Positions 1 to 7,847 of a DNA stretch of 60,008 bases are shown piece by piece. This DNA is from Candidatus Methanoperedens sp. GTDB taxonomy: Archaea; Halobacteriota; Methanosarcinia; Methanosarcinales; Methanoperedenaceae. The notes below the pieces were generated by a model, which was given only the letters and a program-made list of their open reading frames with translations, had not been told where the DNA came from and searched no databases. Numbering within the stretch: the first letter of the stretch is position 1; each line of letters starts with the position of its first letter. Location: assembly GCA_012026795.1 (NCBI GenBank), contig VEPM01000025.1:1-60008 (forward strand), given 5' to 3'. The position numbers were made by a program, and so were the translations under genes.

Positions 1-91
1 ATTTTAAAAAACGATAAGCATAGGACTAACCGTTTGTTAGGCTAACACACATATGGGCAATAGATAGCGGATTTTCGATCATCTTTGAAAG

Positions 92-430
92 GTGAGTTTT
101 ACTGCTATTCCAGGCTTGAGCAGGTCTGGGACAACAGTTTCAATGCTGATGTTCAGGGGTTATTCAGCCAGGGAGGCCCTAAAAGTTAGCTTTCTTGTTA
201 GTATTCCTGCTGTTTTAGGAGTAGAAGTCCTGCTTGGATTACTGAAAACCAAAACAATCAATGTTTTAATCATTCCTGGAATAATTGCTTCGTTCATTTT
301 TGGTTTGATTACGATAAAATCCCTTGTAAAACTTGCAGAGACGATAAATTTTGGCTATTTCTGCTCTGGATTCAGTCTTATCATTATACTGTATGTTATA
401 GCATCTTCTTCGTACAACATATTTGGCTAG
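92..430 (+). pseudogene. uppP: UppP/BacA undecaprenyl-diphosphatase, C-terminal half only
   Basis: The reading frame opens with the PGLSRSGTT motif, the second conserved phosphate-binding loop of UppP-type polyprenyl diphosphatases, and continues with about 100 residues containing three hydrophobic segments, as in the C-terminal part of the family. Intact family members are about 270 residues and carry this motif near residue 170, so the N-terminal half is missing. A TGA lies two codons before the GTG at 92 in the same frame, and none of the three plus-strand frames between 1 and 91 shows UppP-like sequence. The family recycles membrane lipid carriers. The break is probably a deletion or rearrangement; a non-functional remnant is the simplest reading. 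Confidence 0.75.
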
Positions 431-544
431 AATATTTTTATCGCATTTCTCTCATCCCGCATCAATCCGGTGACTTGAAAATCTATATAGAGTATATATA
501 TTATTAAGATCATCTTTATTTTTCCAATATAATAATTGTACTGC

Positions 545-1441
545 ATGGAAGAAATAAATCAAGATAATCGGCAGGGTATAGCAGACATCCATACTCATAC
601 CAGGTGTTCAGGCTTCGGAAAATACTCCTTTCTACATTTCCCCGAATCGGTTACAGATCCCGTAAAAGCAATCGAAGCTGCCCAAAGGAAAAAACTTGAT
701 ATCCTGTGCATAACAGACCATAACACGATACAGGGTGCTATTAAAGCTAAAAAACACGCAGAGGATATCGATGTTGTAATCGGTGAAGAAATATCAAGCA
801 CAGACGGTGAAATCCTGGCATTGTTCATCCAGGAAAAGATCAAACCCCTGCTTGGCGCACCTGAGACTATAGACCTAATACACGACCAGGGAGGTGTTGC
901 CATAGCAGCTCATCCTTTCAGCCCGCAATGTTCCTCCCTTGGAAAGAAGATATGTCATCTAAAACTGGATGGCGTGGAAGTATTCAATGCATACCATCGT
1001 GATGCCTACTCAAATTTAATGGCGCAGACTTTCGCTCCCGGAAACCTGGCACGGCTGGGAAGCAGCGATGCCCACTCAATGGATATGATAGGCAACGGGT
1101 ACACAATTTTTGAAGGGAGGACTTCCGAGGAACTTCGCAAATCCATAATTAAAAGAAAAACAACCTTTGGCGGAAACAAAACTTCCCTGTCGGAATGTAT
1201 GTCATGGAGCAGGGAAATAGCAGTGGAAAGCATCGGGATGATATATAATTCCCTGAAAGGCGAAAAAAGCCAGGACATATTGTACATGGCAATAGATAAG
1301 ACTACAAAAAAGACAAAAGCTCTTGGATTAATAGGTGCGGGACTGTATATCGGGTTACAGCTATCTTATTTTTTCGGAGTATCCGGGGAAATCATCCTGA
1401 ATGTCAAAGGTAAAAGAAAATGGATTGAGAATACAGGTTAA
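545..1441 (+). CDS. PHP-domain metal-dependent phosphoesterase
   Basis: The protein has the metal-binding signature of the PHP superfamily: an IADIHTHTRCSGFG motif near the N-terminus, ITDHNTIQG around residue 60, a GEEISSTDGE strand, an AAHPFSP motif and SSDAH near residue 175. Such proteins hydrolyse phosphoester bonds using two or three bound metal ions; the substrate cannot be told from sequence. The last 80 residues lie outside the PHP fold and include a glycine-rich hydrophobic segment that could touch the membrane. An ATG at 545 is preferred over the TTG at 536, which has no ribosome site. It is a single-gene unit upstream of the phosphate region and may be part of that response, but only position suggests this. 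Confidence 0.85.
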   Translation: MEEINQDNRQGIADIHTHTRCSGFGKYSFLHFPESVTDPVKAIEAAQRKKLDILCITDHNTIQGAIKAKKHAEDIDVVIGEEISSTDGEILALFIQEKIKPLLGAPETIDLIHDQGGVAIAAHPFSPQCSSLGKKICHLKLDGVEVFNAYHRDAYSNLMAQTFAPGNLARLGSSDAHSMDMIGNGYTIFEGRTSEELRKSIIKRKTTFGGNKTSLSECMSWSREIAVESIGMIYNSLKGEKSQDILYMAIDKTTKKTKALGLIGAGLYIGLQLSYFFGVSGEIILNVKGKRKWIENTG

Positions 1442-1477
1442 TGGCTGAAATATGCCAGATTATTAAAGGGGTCTTTC

Positions 1478-1523
1478 TACTGATTTTATTTAGTATCTAT
1501 AGATTATTGTGATAAATTATATA
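1478..1523 (+). promoter_or_regulatory. Repeated promoter element, copy A
   Basis: A 46-base block containing the palindrome ATCTATAGAT followed about 15 bases later by a TATA box (AAATTATATAA). It is identical to copy B at 1788-1833 and closely matched by copies at 2775 and 4075. The TATA box lies about 40 bases before the ATG at 1557, which fits archaeal promoter geometry with a short leader. The conserved palindrome directly upstream of the TATA box is a candidate operator. Confidence 0.7.
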
Positions 1524-1556
1524 ACTCCGTGAATGAAATCTTAATCTGTGATAGAT

Positions 1557-1775
1557 ATGAATGAAAATGAGAACATTATAAATAATCCTTTATTTTGCGG
1601 TAAGCAGCCTGGTCAAAAAATCTTGCTGAAAATAGATTGGGATGCTCTGGATAGTGCCTGGGCGGACCTGTACAGAGAAGACTATGGATATCTTTTTTCC
1701 AGCACTTTCTTCAGCAATAATCGTATCAACATACAAGCCGCACATATTGAGACCGGTATGGTGGATTTGGCATAA
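1557..1775 (+). CDS. Small hypothetical protein, 72 residues
   Basis: I do not recognise this protein. It is a short acidic, soluble-looking product with one cysteine near the N-terminus (FCGKQPGQ) and no obvious membrane segment. Its first 15 residues resemble those of the next small gene at 1867 (MNENENIIN against MKENEKIMN, both followed by a GK pair), and the two share an identical promoter 310 bases apart, so they probably arose by tandem duplication followed by divergence of the C-terminal parts. A GTG at 1548 is in frame, but the ATG at 1557 matches the equivalent start of the paralogue. Its location among phosphate-stress genes suggests, but does not show, induction under phosphate limitation. 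Confidence 0.6.
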   Translation: MNENENIINNPLFCGKQPGQKILLKIDWDALDSAWADLYREDYGYLFSSTFFSNNRINIQAAHIETGMVDLA

Positions 1776-1787
1776 AGCCACTATTTA

Positions 1788-1833
1788 TACTGATTTTATT
1801 TAGTATCTATAGATTATTGTGATAAATTATATA
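1788..1833 (+). promoter_or_regulatory. Repeated promoter element, copy B
   Basis: Identical over 46 bases to copy A, including the ATCTATAGAT palindrome and TATA box. The similarity continues into the leader (an AATCTTAATCTGTGATAGA stretch) up to the start codon at 1867. It drives the second small gene. Confidence 0.7.
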
Positions 1834-1866
1834 AATTTGCGGGTAGAATCTTAATCTGTGATAGAA

Positions 1867-2007
1867 ATGAAAGAAAATGAAAAAATTATGAACAAATCCC
1901 TCTCATACGGTAAACTTAACAATCCAACCGAAGAGGGATTTATGGAATTAAATCAGGAAGATAAGGAGATATACTTGTTCATGCGTGGAGGATTTGCAGC
2001 CAAGTAG
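1867..2007 (+). CDS. Small hypothetical protein, 46 residues
   Basis: A 46-codon frame from an ATG 39 bases downstream of the TATA box of copy B. The N-terminal 15 residues are related to the product at 1557; the rest (ending LFMRGGFAAK) is different. No known domain is visible. The conserved promoter, leader and N-terminus argue that it is a real gene rather than chance, but its function is unknown. It is followed after 14 bases by another small frame. Confidence 0.5.
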   Translation: MKENEKIMNKSLSYGKLNNPTEEGFMELNQEDKEIYLFMRGGFAAK

Positions 2008-2021
2008 GCTGAGATGAAATT

Positions 2022-2177
2022 ATGAATCCACTCGATATCCTGTTATTTATCTGCGAAAAAAGAGAAGAATTTGTAGAACAGGGGTTAAATGCGCATGATG
2101 CCTTAAGAGAAGCAAAGCATGTGGCAGCTGAAGAATTTCACATATGCTCTGCATCTATGACAAAATTAATTCCATGA
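2022..2177 (+). CDS. Small hypothetical protein, 51 residues
   Basis: A 51-codon frame beginning MNPLDILLFICEKREEF, starting 14 bases after the stop of the preceding small gene and so probably on the same transcript. The sequence looks amphipathic and helical with two cysteines. No family is recognised. Support is only its position, an ATG and a protein-like composition. Confidence 0.4.
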   Translation: MNPLDILLFICEKREEFVEQGLNAHDALREAKHVAAEEFHICSASMTKLIP

Positions 2178-2251
2178 AACAGTAATGATGTTAATTAACC
2201 TGAAATCTATTAAAATGGGATATATTAAAATATAAACATATTAAACTGGAA

Positions 2252-2326
2252 ATGAGCTTGAATAAGATTGAATCTTTTCTGATAATAATTCTTCTTATAC
2301 TTGCCCTCTGGATGGTGGTTAAATGA
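2252..2326 (+). CDS. Predicted 24-residue membrane peptide coupled to psiE
   Basis: A 24-codon frame, MSLNKIESF followed by an uninterrupted hydrophobic stretch of about 14 residues and ending WMVVK. Its stop codon overlaps the start of psiE in an ATGA, the usual sign of translational coupling. A peptide with a single membrane helix next to a four-helix membrane protein could be an accessory subunit, or the frame could simply be a leader that sets psiE translation. An AT-rich stretch with TATA-like runs lies just upstream (2215-2245). Confidence 0.45.
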   Translation: MSLNKIESFLIIILLILALWMVVK

Positions 2327-2730
2327 TAGATCACAGAAAAATTTTTAAAAAAGTTACCGACTCTATCGTTACCATCATCCTGTATATACTGCTGCTGGCA
2401 CTTATAGCAGGGATGTTGCGGATTTTACTTGATATAGGCTCTGTTGCGATAGACTCGCTTGATGGCGGTTTTAATAAAATTGTTACTAACGTTCTAACGC
2501 TCTTTATTGTAATCGAGTTCTTCAAGACCTTTGCAGACTACTCCAGATTCGAAAGAATAAAGCTCACCGACATAACAGACGTCACGATTTTAATAACCAT
2601 GCGTGAGGCCACGGTTGGGTTTTATTCCAAAACATTTGGATTTGAAACGATTTTCGCACTCTCGGCATTGCTGCTGGTGCTCGGAGTGATCAGGGTAATG
2701 GCCATCAGGTACTCACCGGAAAAGGCTTGA
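2323..2730 (+). CDS. psiE: PsiE-family phosphate-starvation membrane protein
   Basis: A 135-residue membrane protein, the same length as Escherichia coli PsiE (about 136), with four predicted membrane helices: one near residue 15-40, one at 55-70, one around 85-95 and one at 108-127. The charged loop after helix two, with FADYSRFERIKLTDITD and the REAT pair in helix three, fits the PsiE family pattern. PsiE is induced by phosphate starvation in bacteria; its biochemical role is unknown. Its placement 1.5 kb before pstSCAB-phoU supports the assignment. Its start overlaps the stop of a 24-residue membrane peptide gene. Confidence 0.75.
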   Translation: MIDHRKIFKKVTDSIVTIILYILLLALIAGMLRILLDIGSVAIDSLDGGFNKIVTNVLTLFIVIEFFKTFADYSRFERIKLTDITDVTILITMREATVGFYSKTFGFETIFALSALLLVLGVIRVMAIRYSPEKA

Positions 2731-2774
2731 AAAGATTTGAAAGCATTGCGCTTCTTTGAAAGGAAATCTAATTT

Positions 2775-2820
2775 ATACGATAATATATAGAATATATAGA
2801 TTATTTAGATAAAATATATA
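2775..2820 (+). promoter_or_regulatory. Repeated promoter element, copy D (divergent)
   Basis: A diverged version of the element at 1478: it keeps TATAGATTATTTAGAT, then a TATA box (AAAATATATAA), and a TCTAATCT leader motif before the ATG at 2845. The palindrome is less perfect here (ATATATAGAT). Confidence 0.5.
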
Positions 2821-2844
2821 ATGTGTAAATTCTAATCTAAAGTT

Positions 2845-2913
2845 ATGAAAGACTTAAAGAGGATTATTAAAAGTTATATACCTAAACGGATAAGTGATAT
2901 TACTGGGTTTTAA
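2845..2913 (+). CDS. Possible 22-residue peptide
   Basis: A 22-codon frame, MKDLKRIIKSYIPKRISDI and four more residues, strongly basic. It starts at the place equivalent to the small genes behind promoter copies A and B. Being so short it could be chance, or an upstream peptide affecting the TIM-barrel gene at 2978. Function unknown. Confidence 0.3.
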   Translation: MKDLKRIIKSYIPKRISDITGF

Positions 2914-2977
2914 AATATATACTACAACTCCTAAAAATAATTAAGATATATTTGTGAGATAACGATAAAAGAACTAT

Positions 2978-3859
2978 ATGAATACAAAAGTAGGTATGAA
3001 TTCTCCCCGGATAAAAGAATTTGGTGGAGAAATCGATGCTCAGGAGGTGGAAATTATTGAGCTCGGTCTTGACAGGGTGGATTTTCTGGACGAACAAAGA
3101 AAGAAAGAATTATTGTCAAAAGCCAAATATCTTGCCTCATCTTTTGGCACTGAATTTACTATTCATGCCCCACACATTGATTCCAGGATCGAGGGAATAA
3201 AAATAGATTTTTCAGCCAGTAACGGAAAAAATTTCACTGTTATGGAAAAAGTCGTCAAGATAGCCGCAGAAATCGGAGCGGGATATGTAGTTGTTCATCC
3301 AGGCAGTCAGAATGGCGAAAGAAAGTGTCTTAACTCTAATATACTCAATTTAATTCGCCTGTGTGCTCTCGCCGAAGAATACGGCGTCATCCTGCTCTTA
3401 GAGAACCTTTTTGACAGGGAAGGAGGAAATAAAGTTGGTGTATTCCCGGGAGAAATTTTCCATATAATTGAAATGGTGGGCTCAGAAAGTTTAAAGATAA
3501 ATCTGGATATCGGTCATGCGTTTATTGCCTCCAGAGCAAATGGGCTATTCCTGGAAGATTATTTTGAGTTAGGCAGCTACATACATCAAATGCATCTTCA
3601 TGATAACTTCGGTATCCTGGAGTCAGAAGAAGCAATGTTTGGAGACCGCCACCTTCCTCTGGGACTTGGAAAAATAAATTTCAGGGAAGTATTTAAAAAT
3701 ATATTGAAGACAAATACAAGAAATTTGATCCTGGAACTTAAAAACTCATCGAAAGAAAATACCCTTGAAAGCCTTGTACAAATCAGAGAATTTTGCAATT
3801 TAAGGTATGGTTTAACGCCCCTGCATCCTATTGAATCTGCTATCGTATGCGTTCAATAA
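2978..3859 (+). CDS. Sugar phosphate isomerase/epimerase-like TIM-barrel protein
   Basis: A 293-residue protein of the xylose isomerase-like TIM-barrel superfamily (AP endonuclease family 2). Visible metal-site and strand motifs in order: FTIHAPH near residue 63, VVVHPGSQ near 108, LLLENL near 145, NLDIGHA near 175, MHLHDN near 208, HLPLGLGKINF near 227 and LILELK near 252. These supply the His, Glu and Asp ligands typical of the fold. Members isomerise sugars or cyclitols, or cut DNA at abasic sites; the length and HLPLG motif fit the isomerase-like branch of archaea, whose substrate is unknown. It lies between two copies of the putative phosphate promoter. Confidence 0.75.
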   Translation: MNTKVGMNSPRIKEFGGEIDAQEVEIIELGLDRVDFLDEQRKKELLSKAKYLASSFGTEFTIHAPHIDSRIEGIKIDFSASNGKNFTVMEKVVKIAAEIGAGYVVVHPGSQNGERKCLNSNILNLIRLCALAEEYGVILLLENLFDREGGNKVGVFPGEIFHIIEMVGSESLKINLDIGHAFIASRANGLFLEDYFELGSYIHQMHLHDNFGILESEEAMFGDRHLPLGLGKINFREVFKNILKTNTRNLILELKNSSKENTLESLVQIREFCNLRYGLTPLHPIESAIVCVQ

Positions 3860-4074
3860 AGCTTAGGCAACTCCCGTTAATAAGTTGGCATCTATAAATC
3901 AAGACAAAATCAGTCGCATATTTACGATAGGAATAAGAAAAACATTAAGGAGTATCATACCCTGATCGGGATGTGCAGTTTCAGCATATTAACAGATAAT
4001 GCGAACTGTTTGAGAACAGATTAAGAAAGCAGGATTTGTAAATGTTGGTCTCCATCATTTCTTGAACCATAATT

Positions 4075-4122
4075 TACTGATTTTATATAGTATCTATAGA
4101 TTCTTGGGAGTAGCTATATATT
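4075..4122 (+). promoter_or_regulatory. Repeated promoter element, copy C, before pstS
   Basis: It shares TACTGATTTTATATAGTATC and the ATCTATAGAT palindrome with copies A and B, then has its own TATA box (CTATATATTA) about 40 bases before the pstS start. The rest of the gap from 3860 holds no visible gene. Its presence in front of the phosphate transporter is the main argument that the element is phosphate-responsive. Confidence 0.7.
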
Positions 4123-4157
4123 ATTTGATTCAGAATTCTTGCTGGTGAAAAAATAAA

Positions 4158-5282
4158 ATGAATAGATTAAAGATGATACTAATTCTGATCCTGGCAGGCG
4201 TGCTGTTAGCGGGATGCGTAAGCAAGCAACCTGCCGAAGTACAGCCTACGGTACAACCTGCGCAGTCGACAGGCGTACCAACCGACCAGACCACAAAAGC
4301 CCCGGAAACCTTAAATGGCGCAGGTGCAACATTCCCCTATCCCCTGATATCAAAATGGAGTTCGGAATACAATAAGATAAAGCCGGATGTCCAGATCAAT
4401 TACCAGAGCGTGGGAAGCGGTGCGGGTATAAAGCAAATAACCGAAAGAACGGTAGATTTCGGTGCAAGTGATGCGCCCCTGACAGAGCAGGAATTTTCAA
4501 ATATTTCCGGAGTCCTCCAGATACCCGAGTCTATAGGTGCAGTCGTTGTAGCTTATAACCTGCCAGGCATACAGACCGGGGTTAAACTTAGCGGAGATGT
4601 GGTTGCTGATATATTCCTCGGGAAAATCACAAAATGGAATGATCCGAGGATAGTTTCCATTAACTCAGGTATCCAGCTCCCGGATAAAGATATTATTGTT
4701 GCACACAGGAGCGATGGAAGCGGAACGACCTTTGTCTTCACGGATTATCTTTCAGCCGTCAGTCCCGACTGGAAATCAAAGGCTGGAAAGGGTAAATCGG
4801 TTAACTGGCCTGTCGGTCTTGGCGGAAAAGGGAATGAAGGCGTTGCAGGTCTATTAAGCCAGAACCCTTATTCAATAGGTTATATCGAGCTGGCTTATGC
4901 CAAACTCCAGAAAATCTCATATGCTTATATCAGGAATAAAGCAGGAAAGTTCATCGAACCGACCCTTGAAACCACTGCAAACGCTGCGGCAGGCGCAGTG
5001 CAGACACTGCCAGCAGGCGATGCAAACTGGTCAACCGTGAGTATTGTAAATGCCCCGGGAGATAATTCATATCCTATAGGCAGCTTTACCTATTTCCTTG
5101 CCTATAAAGACCAGAAAGACCAGACAAAGGGTAAATTATTGGCTGAATTCCTCTGGTGGGCAGTACATGACGGCCAGAAATATTCCTCAGACCTTCTCTA
5201 TGTACCGCTGCCGGACGAAGTCATAAGCATTAATGAAAAAACCATAAAACTTATGAACTACAACGGACAACAATTTATTTAG
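4158..5282 (+). CDS. pstS: Phosphate ABC transporter, substrate-binding lipoprotein
   Basis: The product has a lipoprotein signal peptide with the lipobox LLAGC (Cys20), a threonine/proline-rich linker to about residue 50, then a PstS-type periplasmic binding fold: LNGAGATFPYPL, VGSGAG, DFGASDAP and HRSDGSGTTFVF, whose serine, threonine and aspartate residues contact phosphate in the family. It captures phosphate outside the cell and delivers it to PstC/PstA. At 374 residues it is the usual length. It is the first gene of pstSCAB-phoU, has promoter copy C in front, and its TAG is followed directly by the pstC start codon. Confidence 0.97.
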   Translation: MNRLKMILILILAGVLLAGCVSKQPAEVQPTVQPAQSTGVPTDQTTKAPETLNGAGATFPYPLISKWSSEYNKIKPDVQINYQSVGSGAGIKQITERTVDFGASDAPLTEQEFSNISGVLQIPESIGAVVVAYNLPGIQTGVKLSGDVVADIFLGKITKWNDPRIVSINSGIQLPDKDIIVAHRSDGSGTTFVFTDYLSAVSPDWKSKAGKGKSVNWPVGLGGKGNEGVAGLLSQNPYSIGYIELAYAKLQKISYAYIRNKAGKFIEPTLETTANAAAGAVQTLPAGDANWSTVSIVNAPGDNSYPIGSFTYFLAYKDQKDQTKGKLLAEFLWWAVHDGQKYSSDLLYVPLPDEVISINEKTIKLMNYNGQQFI

Positions 5283-6242
5283 ATGGATCGATCGAAATTG
5301 TCTTTTTTCCATATCAGCCGGAGTAAACTCTCCGGCGATTTTATTTTTGAAGCTGCTATCGGCTTCTTTGCCCTTAGCATAATGATTCTAGCATTTTTAT
5401 TGTTCAGAGAGCTTTTTATCGGGTCAGCACTTTCAAGAGACATTTTTGGCATGGGTTTTTTGACAGGTTCCACATGGGACCCCGTCGCTGAGGTATTTGG
5501 CGCCCTGCCTTTTATCTTCGGGACTCTCGTATCATCATTTCTTGCCCTGGTCATTGCCGTCCCTTTTAGTCTTGGAATAGCGATATTTCTTTCAGAACTC
5601 GCCCCGGAAAAGCTGAGAACACCCTTATCTTTCATAATAGAGTTGCTGGCTGCTATTCCAAGCGTCATTATCGGCCTCTGGGGGATATTCATTCTCGCCC
5701 CTTTCATCCGCGACTATCTTGCACCGCCTCTTTCAACATACCTTGGTTTTCTTCCGCTCTTCCAGGGACCGATGTATGGATTATCCATGCTCACCGGCGG
5801 AGTGATACTTGCAATCATGATTATCCCAATAACATCATCGGTATCCAGGGAAGTCATTATGACAGTGCCCACACACCAGCGGGAAGCAGCCCTGGCTCTG
5901 GGCGCTACAGGCTGGGAGACCACACGAATTGCTGTTCTTCCTTATGCCAGATCAGGAATATTCGGGGCTGTAATCCTTGGGTTTGGCAGGGCGATAGGCG
6001 AAACAATGGCAGTGACTATGGTCATCGGGAACAGTCCCAGGATATCAGAGTCACTTTTCTCACCATCGTACACTATGGCCTCGGTTATTGCAAATGAGTT
6101 TGTGGAGGCTACCTCAAAGCTTTACATCTCATCTCTTATTGAGATCGGGTTTTTGCTACTGGTCATATCTTTCATAATCAATATTGCAGCCAGGATTCTG
6201 GTGTGGAAGCTGCTTAAAGTTGAGGGCGGTGGAGTGACGTGA
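5283..6242 (+). CDS. pstC: Phosphate ABC transporter permease PstC
   Basis: A 319-residue inner permease with six predicted membrane helices and the binding-protein-dependent transport motif around residue 210-245 (REAALALGATGWETT and FGRAIGETMAV). The short N-terminal cytoplasmic segment and the loop with FLPLFQGPMYG are typical of PstC. With PstA it forms the membrane channel for phosphate. The ATG at 5283 follows the pstS stop with no gap and the 3' end overlaps pstA by four bases, so translation is coupled. Confidence 0.95.
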   Translation: MDRSKLSFFHISRSKLSGDFIFEAAIGFFALSIMILAFLLFRELFIGSALSRDIFGMGFLTGSTWDPVAEVFGALPFIFGTLVSSFLALVIAVPFSLGIAIFLSELAPEKLRTPLSFIIELLAAIPSVIIGLWGIFILAPFIRDYLAPPLSTYLGFLPLFQGPMYGLSMLTGGVILAIMIIPITSSVSREVIMTVPTHQREAALALGATGWETTRIAVLPYARSGIFGAVILGFGRAIGETMAVTMVIGNSPRISESLFSPSYTMASVIANEFVEATSKLYISSLIEIGFLLLVISFIINIAARILVWKLLKVEGGGVT

Positions 6243-7075
6243 AATGGAATAAAAGAAGAATAATAGACAGGGTTATGGCAATTCTTACAGCTGCCTGCGT
6301 GGCAATTGCCATAATCCCGTTGCTGAGCATCCTCTACACGGTAACCATCAACGGGATATCAGCTGTAAACCTGGATTTTCTTACACAGATCCCCAGGCCT
6401 GTTGGTGAACCTGGAGGCGGACTCGGGAATGCAATCCAGGGGACATTCATAGTCGTGGGGATTGCATGCTTAATCGGGCTTCCTGTGGGCATCCTCGCTG
6501 GTGTATATCTTTCAGAATATGGACAGAACAGGTTTGGCCGTATAGTAAGTTTTGTTGCTGATGTGCTTACTGGCACACCTTCAATAGTGGCAGGGATGTT
6601 CGGTTATACTTTCATTGTCCTTTATTCTGGAAGCTTTTCGGCTATTGCAGGCGGAGTGGCACTATCGGTTTTGATGATACCGATTGTTACAAGAACTACT
6701 GAGGAATCCCTCAGGCTTGTGCCCGGATCGATCAAAGAAGCTTCCCTGGCATTAGGAATACCAAAGTGGAAAACAACATTATACATCGTTATAAACACTG
6801 CAAGAAGCGGCATAATAACAGGCGTTTTACTTTCCATTGCAAGGATATCAGGTGAGACTGCACCACTTTTGTTTACATCTTTTGGCAATATGTTCTGGGC
6901 TAACGGATTAGATAAACCAATATCTACCATGCCAGTACAAATCTATACATACGCAATAACACCCTTCCCTGACTGGCATGCTAAAGCCTGGGGAGGCGCT
7001 CTTATTCTGATTATCCTGATTCTTATTTTAAACATTGGAGTGAGGTTTGTTACCAGGAAAAAATATGGAATGTAA
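6239..7075 (+). CDS. pstA: Phosphate ABC transporter permease PstA
   Basis: A 278-residue permease with six predicted helices. It has the PstA pattern: a first helix, then PRPVGEPGGGLGNAIQGT around residue 52-68, the TGTPSIVAGMFGY loop near 110, and the EAA-type motif IKEASLALGIPKWKTT near 163 that contacts the ATPase. It starts with GTG, overlapping the pstC TGA (GTGA), which fits a coupled operon. Partner of PstC in the membrane channel. Confidence 0.95.
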   Translation: MKWNKRRIIDRVMAILTAACVAIAIIPLLSILYTVTINGISAVNLDFLTQIPRPVGEPGGGLGNAIQGTFIVVGIACLIGLPVGILAGVYLSEYGQNRFGRIVSFVADVLTGTPSIVAGMFGYTFIVLYSGSFSAIAGGVALSVLMIPIVTRTTEESLRLVPGSIKEASLALGIPKWKTTLYIVINTARSGIITGVLLSIARISGETAPLLFTSFGNMFWANGLDKPISTMPVQIYTYAITPFPDWHAKAWGGALILIILILILNIGVRFVTRKKYGM

Positions 7076-7087
7076 AAAGGAGTATAA

Positions 7088-7846
7088 ATGCAGAATAAAA
7101 TCACAGTAGAAAATCTCAATGCATGGTTTGGAGCCAAACAGGTACTCCATAACATCGATATTGGTATTGAGAAAAACGGGATAACTGCTATCATCGGTCC
7201 GTCAGGATGCGGGAAATCCACATTCATCCGATGCATCAATAGAATGCATGAAGTCGTACCAAAAGCAAGAGTCCAGGGTAAAGTGATGGTTGATGACACG
7301 GATATCTATGGTAACGATATCGACCCTGTGGATATCAGGAGGCGCATCGGTATGGTATTCCAGAAACCCAATCCATTTCCGACAATGTCAATACGTGATA
7401 ATGTTGTGGCCGGGTTGAAACTGGGTGGAGTAAAGGATAAAAAGAAGCTCGATCATATCGCCGGGGAGAGCTTAAAAAAGGCCGCTCTCTGGGATGAGGT
7501 CAAGAGTGACCTTAACAAATCCGGCGCAAGCTTATCTGGCGGCCAACAGCAGCGCCTGTGCATAGCAAGGGCATTAGCTGTTGAGCCGGATGTTATCCTT
7601 TTTGATGAACCCTGCTCAGCCCTTGACCCTATATCTACAAGCAAGATAGAAGACCTGATGATGGAACTTAAAGAAAAATATACCATAGTCATAGTAACGC
7701 ATAATATGCAGCAGGCAGCAAGAGTCAGTGATCATACGGCTTTCTTCCTGTATGGAAAGCTGGTAGAGTTCGGAGAAACAAATCAGATATTTAAGAAGCC
7801 AAAGGAAAAGAGCACTGAAGATTACATAGTCGGGAGGTTTGGATAA
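7088..7846 (+). CDS. pstB: Phosphate ABC transporter ATP-binding protein
   Basis: A 252-residue ABC ATPase with Walker [10 protein letters not shown] at residues 37-45, Q-loop FQKPNPFP, signature [16 protein letters not shown], Walker [14 protein letters not shown] and switch histidine VTHNM. The QKPNPFP sequence and the strong similarity in length place it in PstB rather than another importer ATPase. It powers phosphate import through PstCA. It begins 12 bases after pstA behind a GGAGT ribosome site, and stops just before phoU. Confidence 0.97.
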   Translation: MQNKITVENLNAWFGAKQVLHNIDIGIEKNGITAIIGPSGCGKSTFIRCINRMHEVVPKARVQGKVMVDDTDIYGNDIDPVDIRRRIGMVFQKPNPFPTMSIRDNVVAGLKLGGVKDKKKLDHIAGESLKKAALWDEVKSDLNKSGASLSGGQQQRLCIARALAVEPDVILFDEPCSALDPISTSKIEDLMMELKEKYTIVIVTHNMQQAARVSDHTAFFLYGKLVEFGETNQIFKKPKEKSTEDYIVGRFG

Positions 7847-7847
7847 T

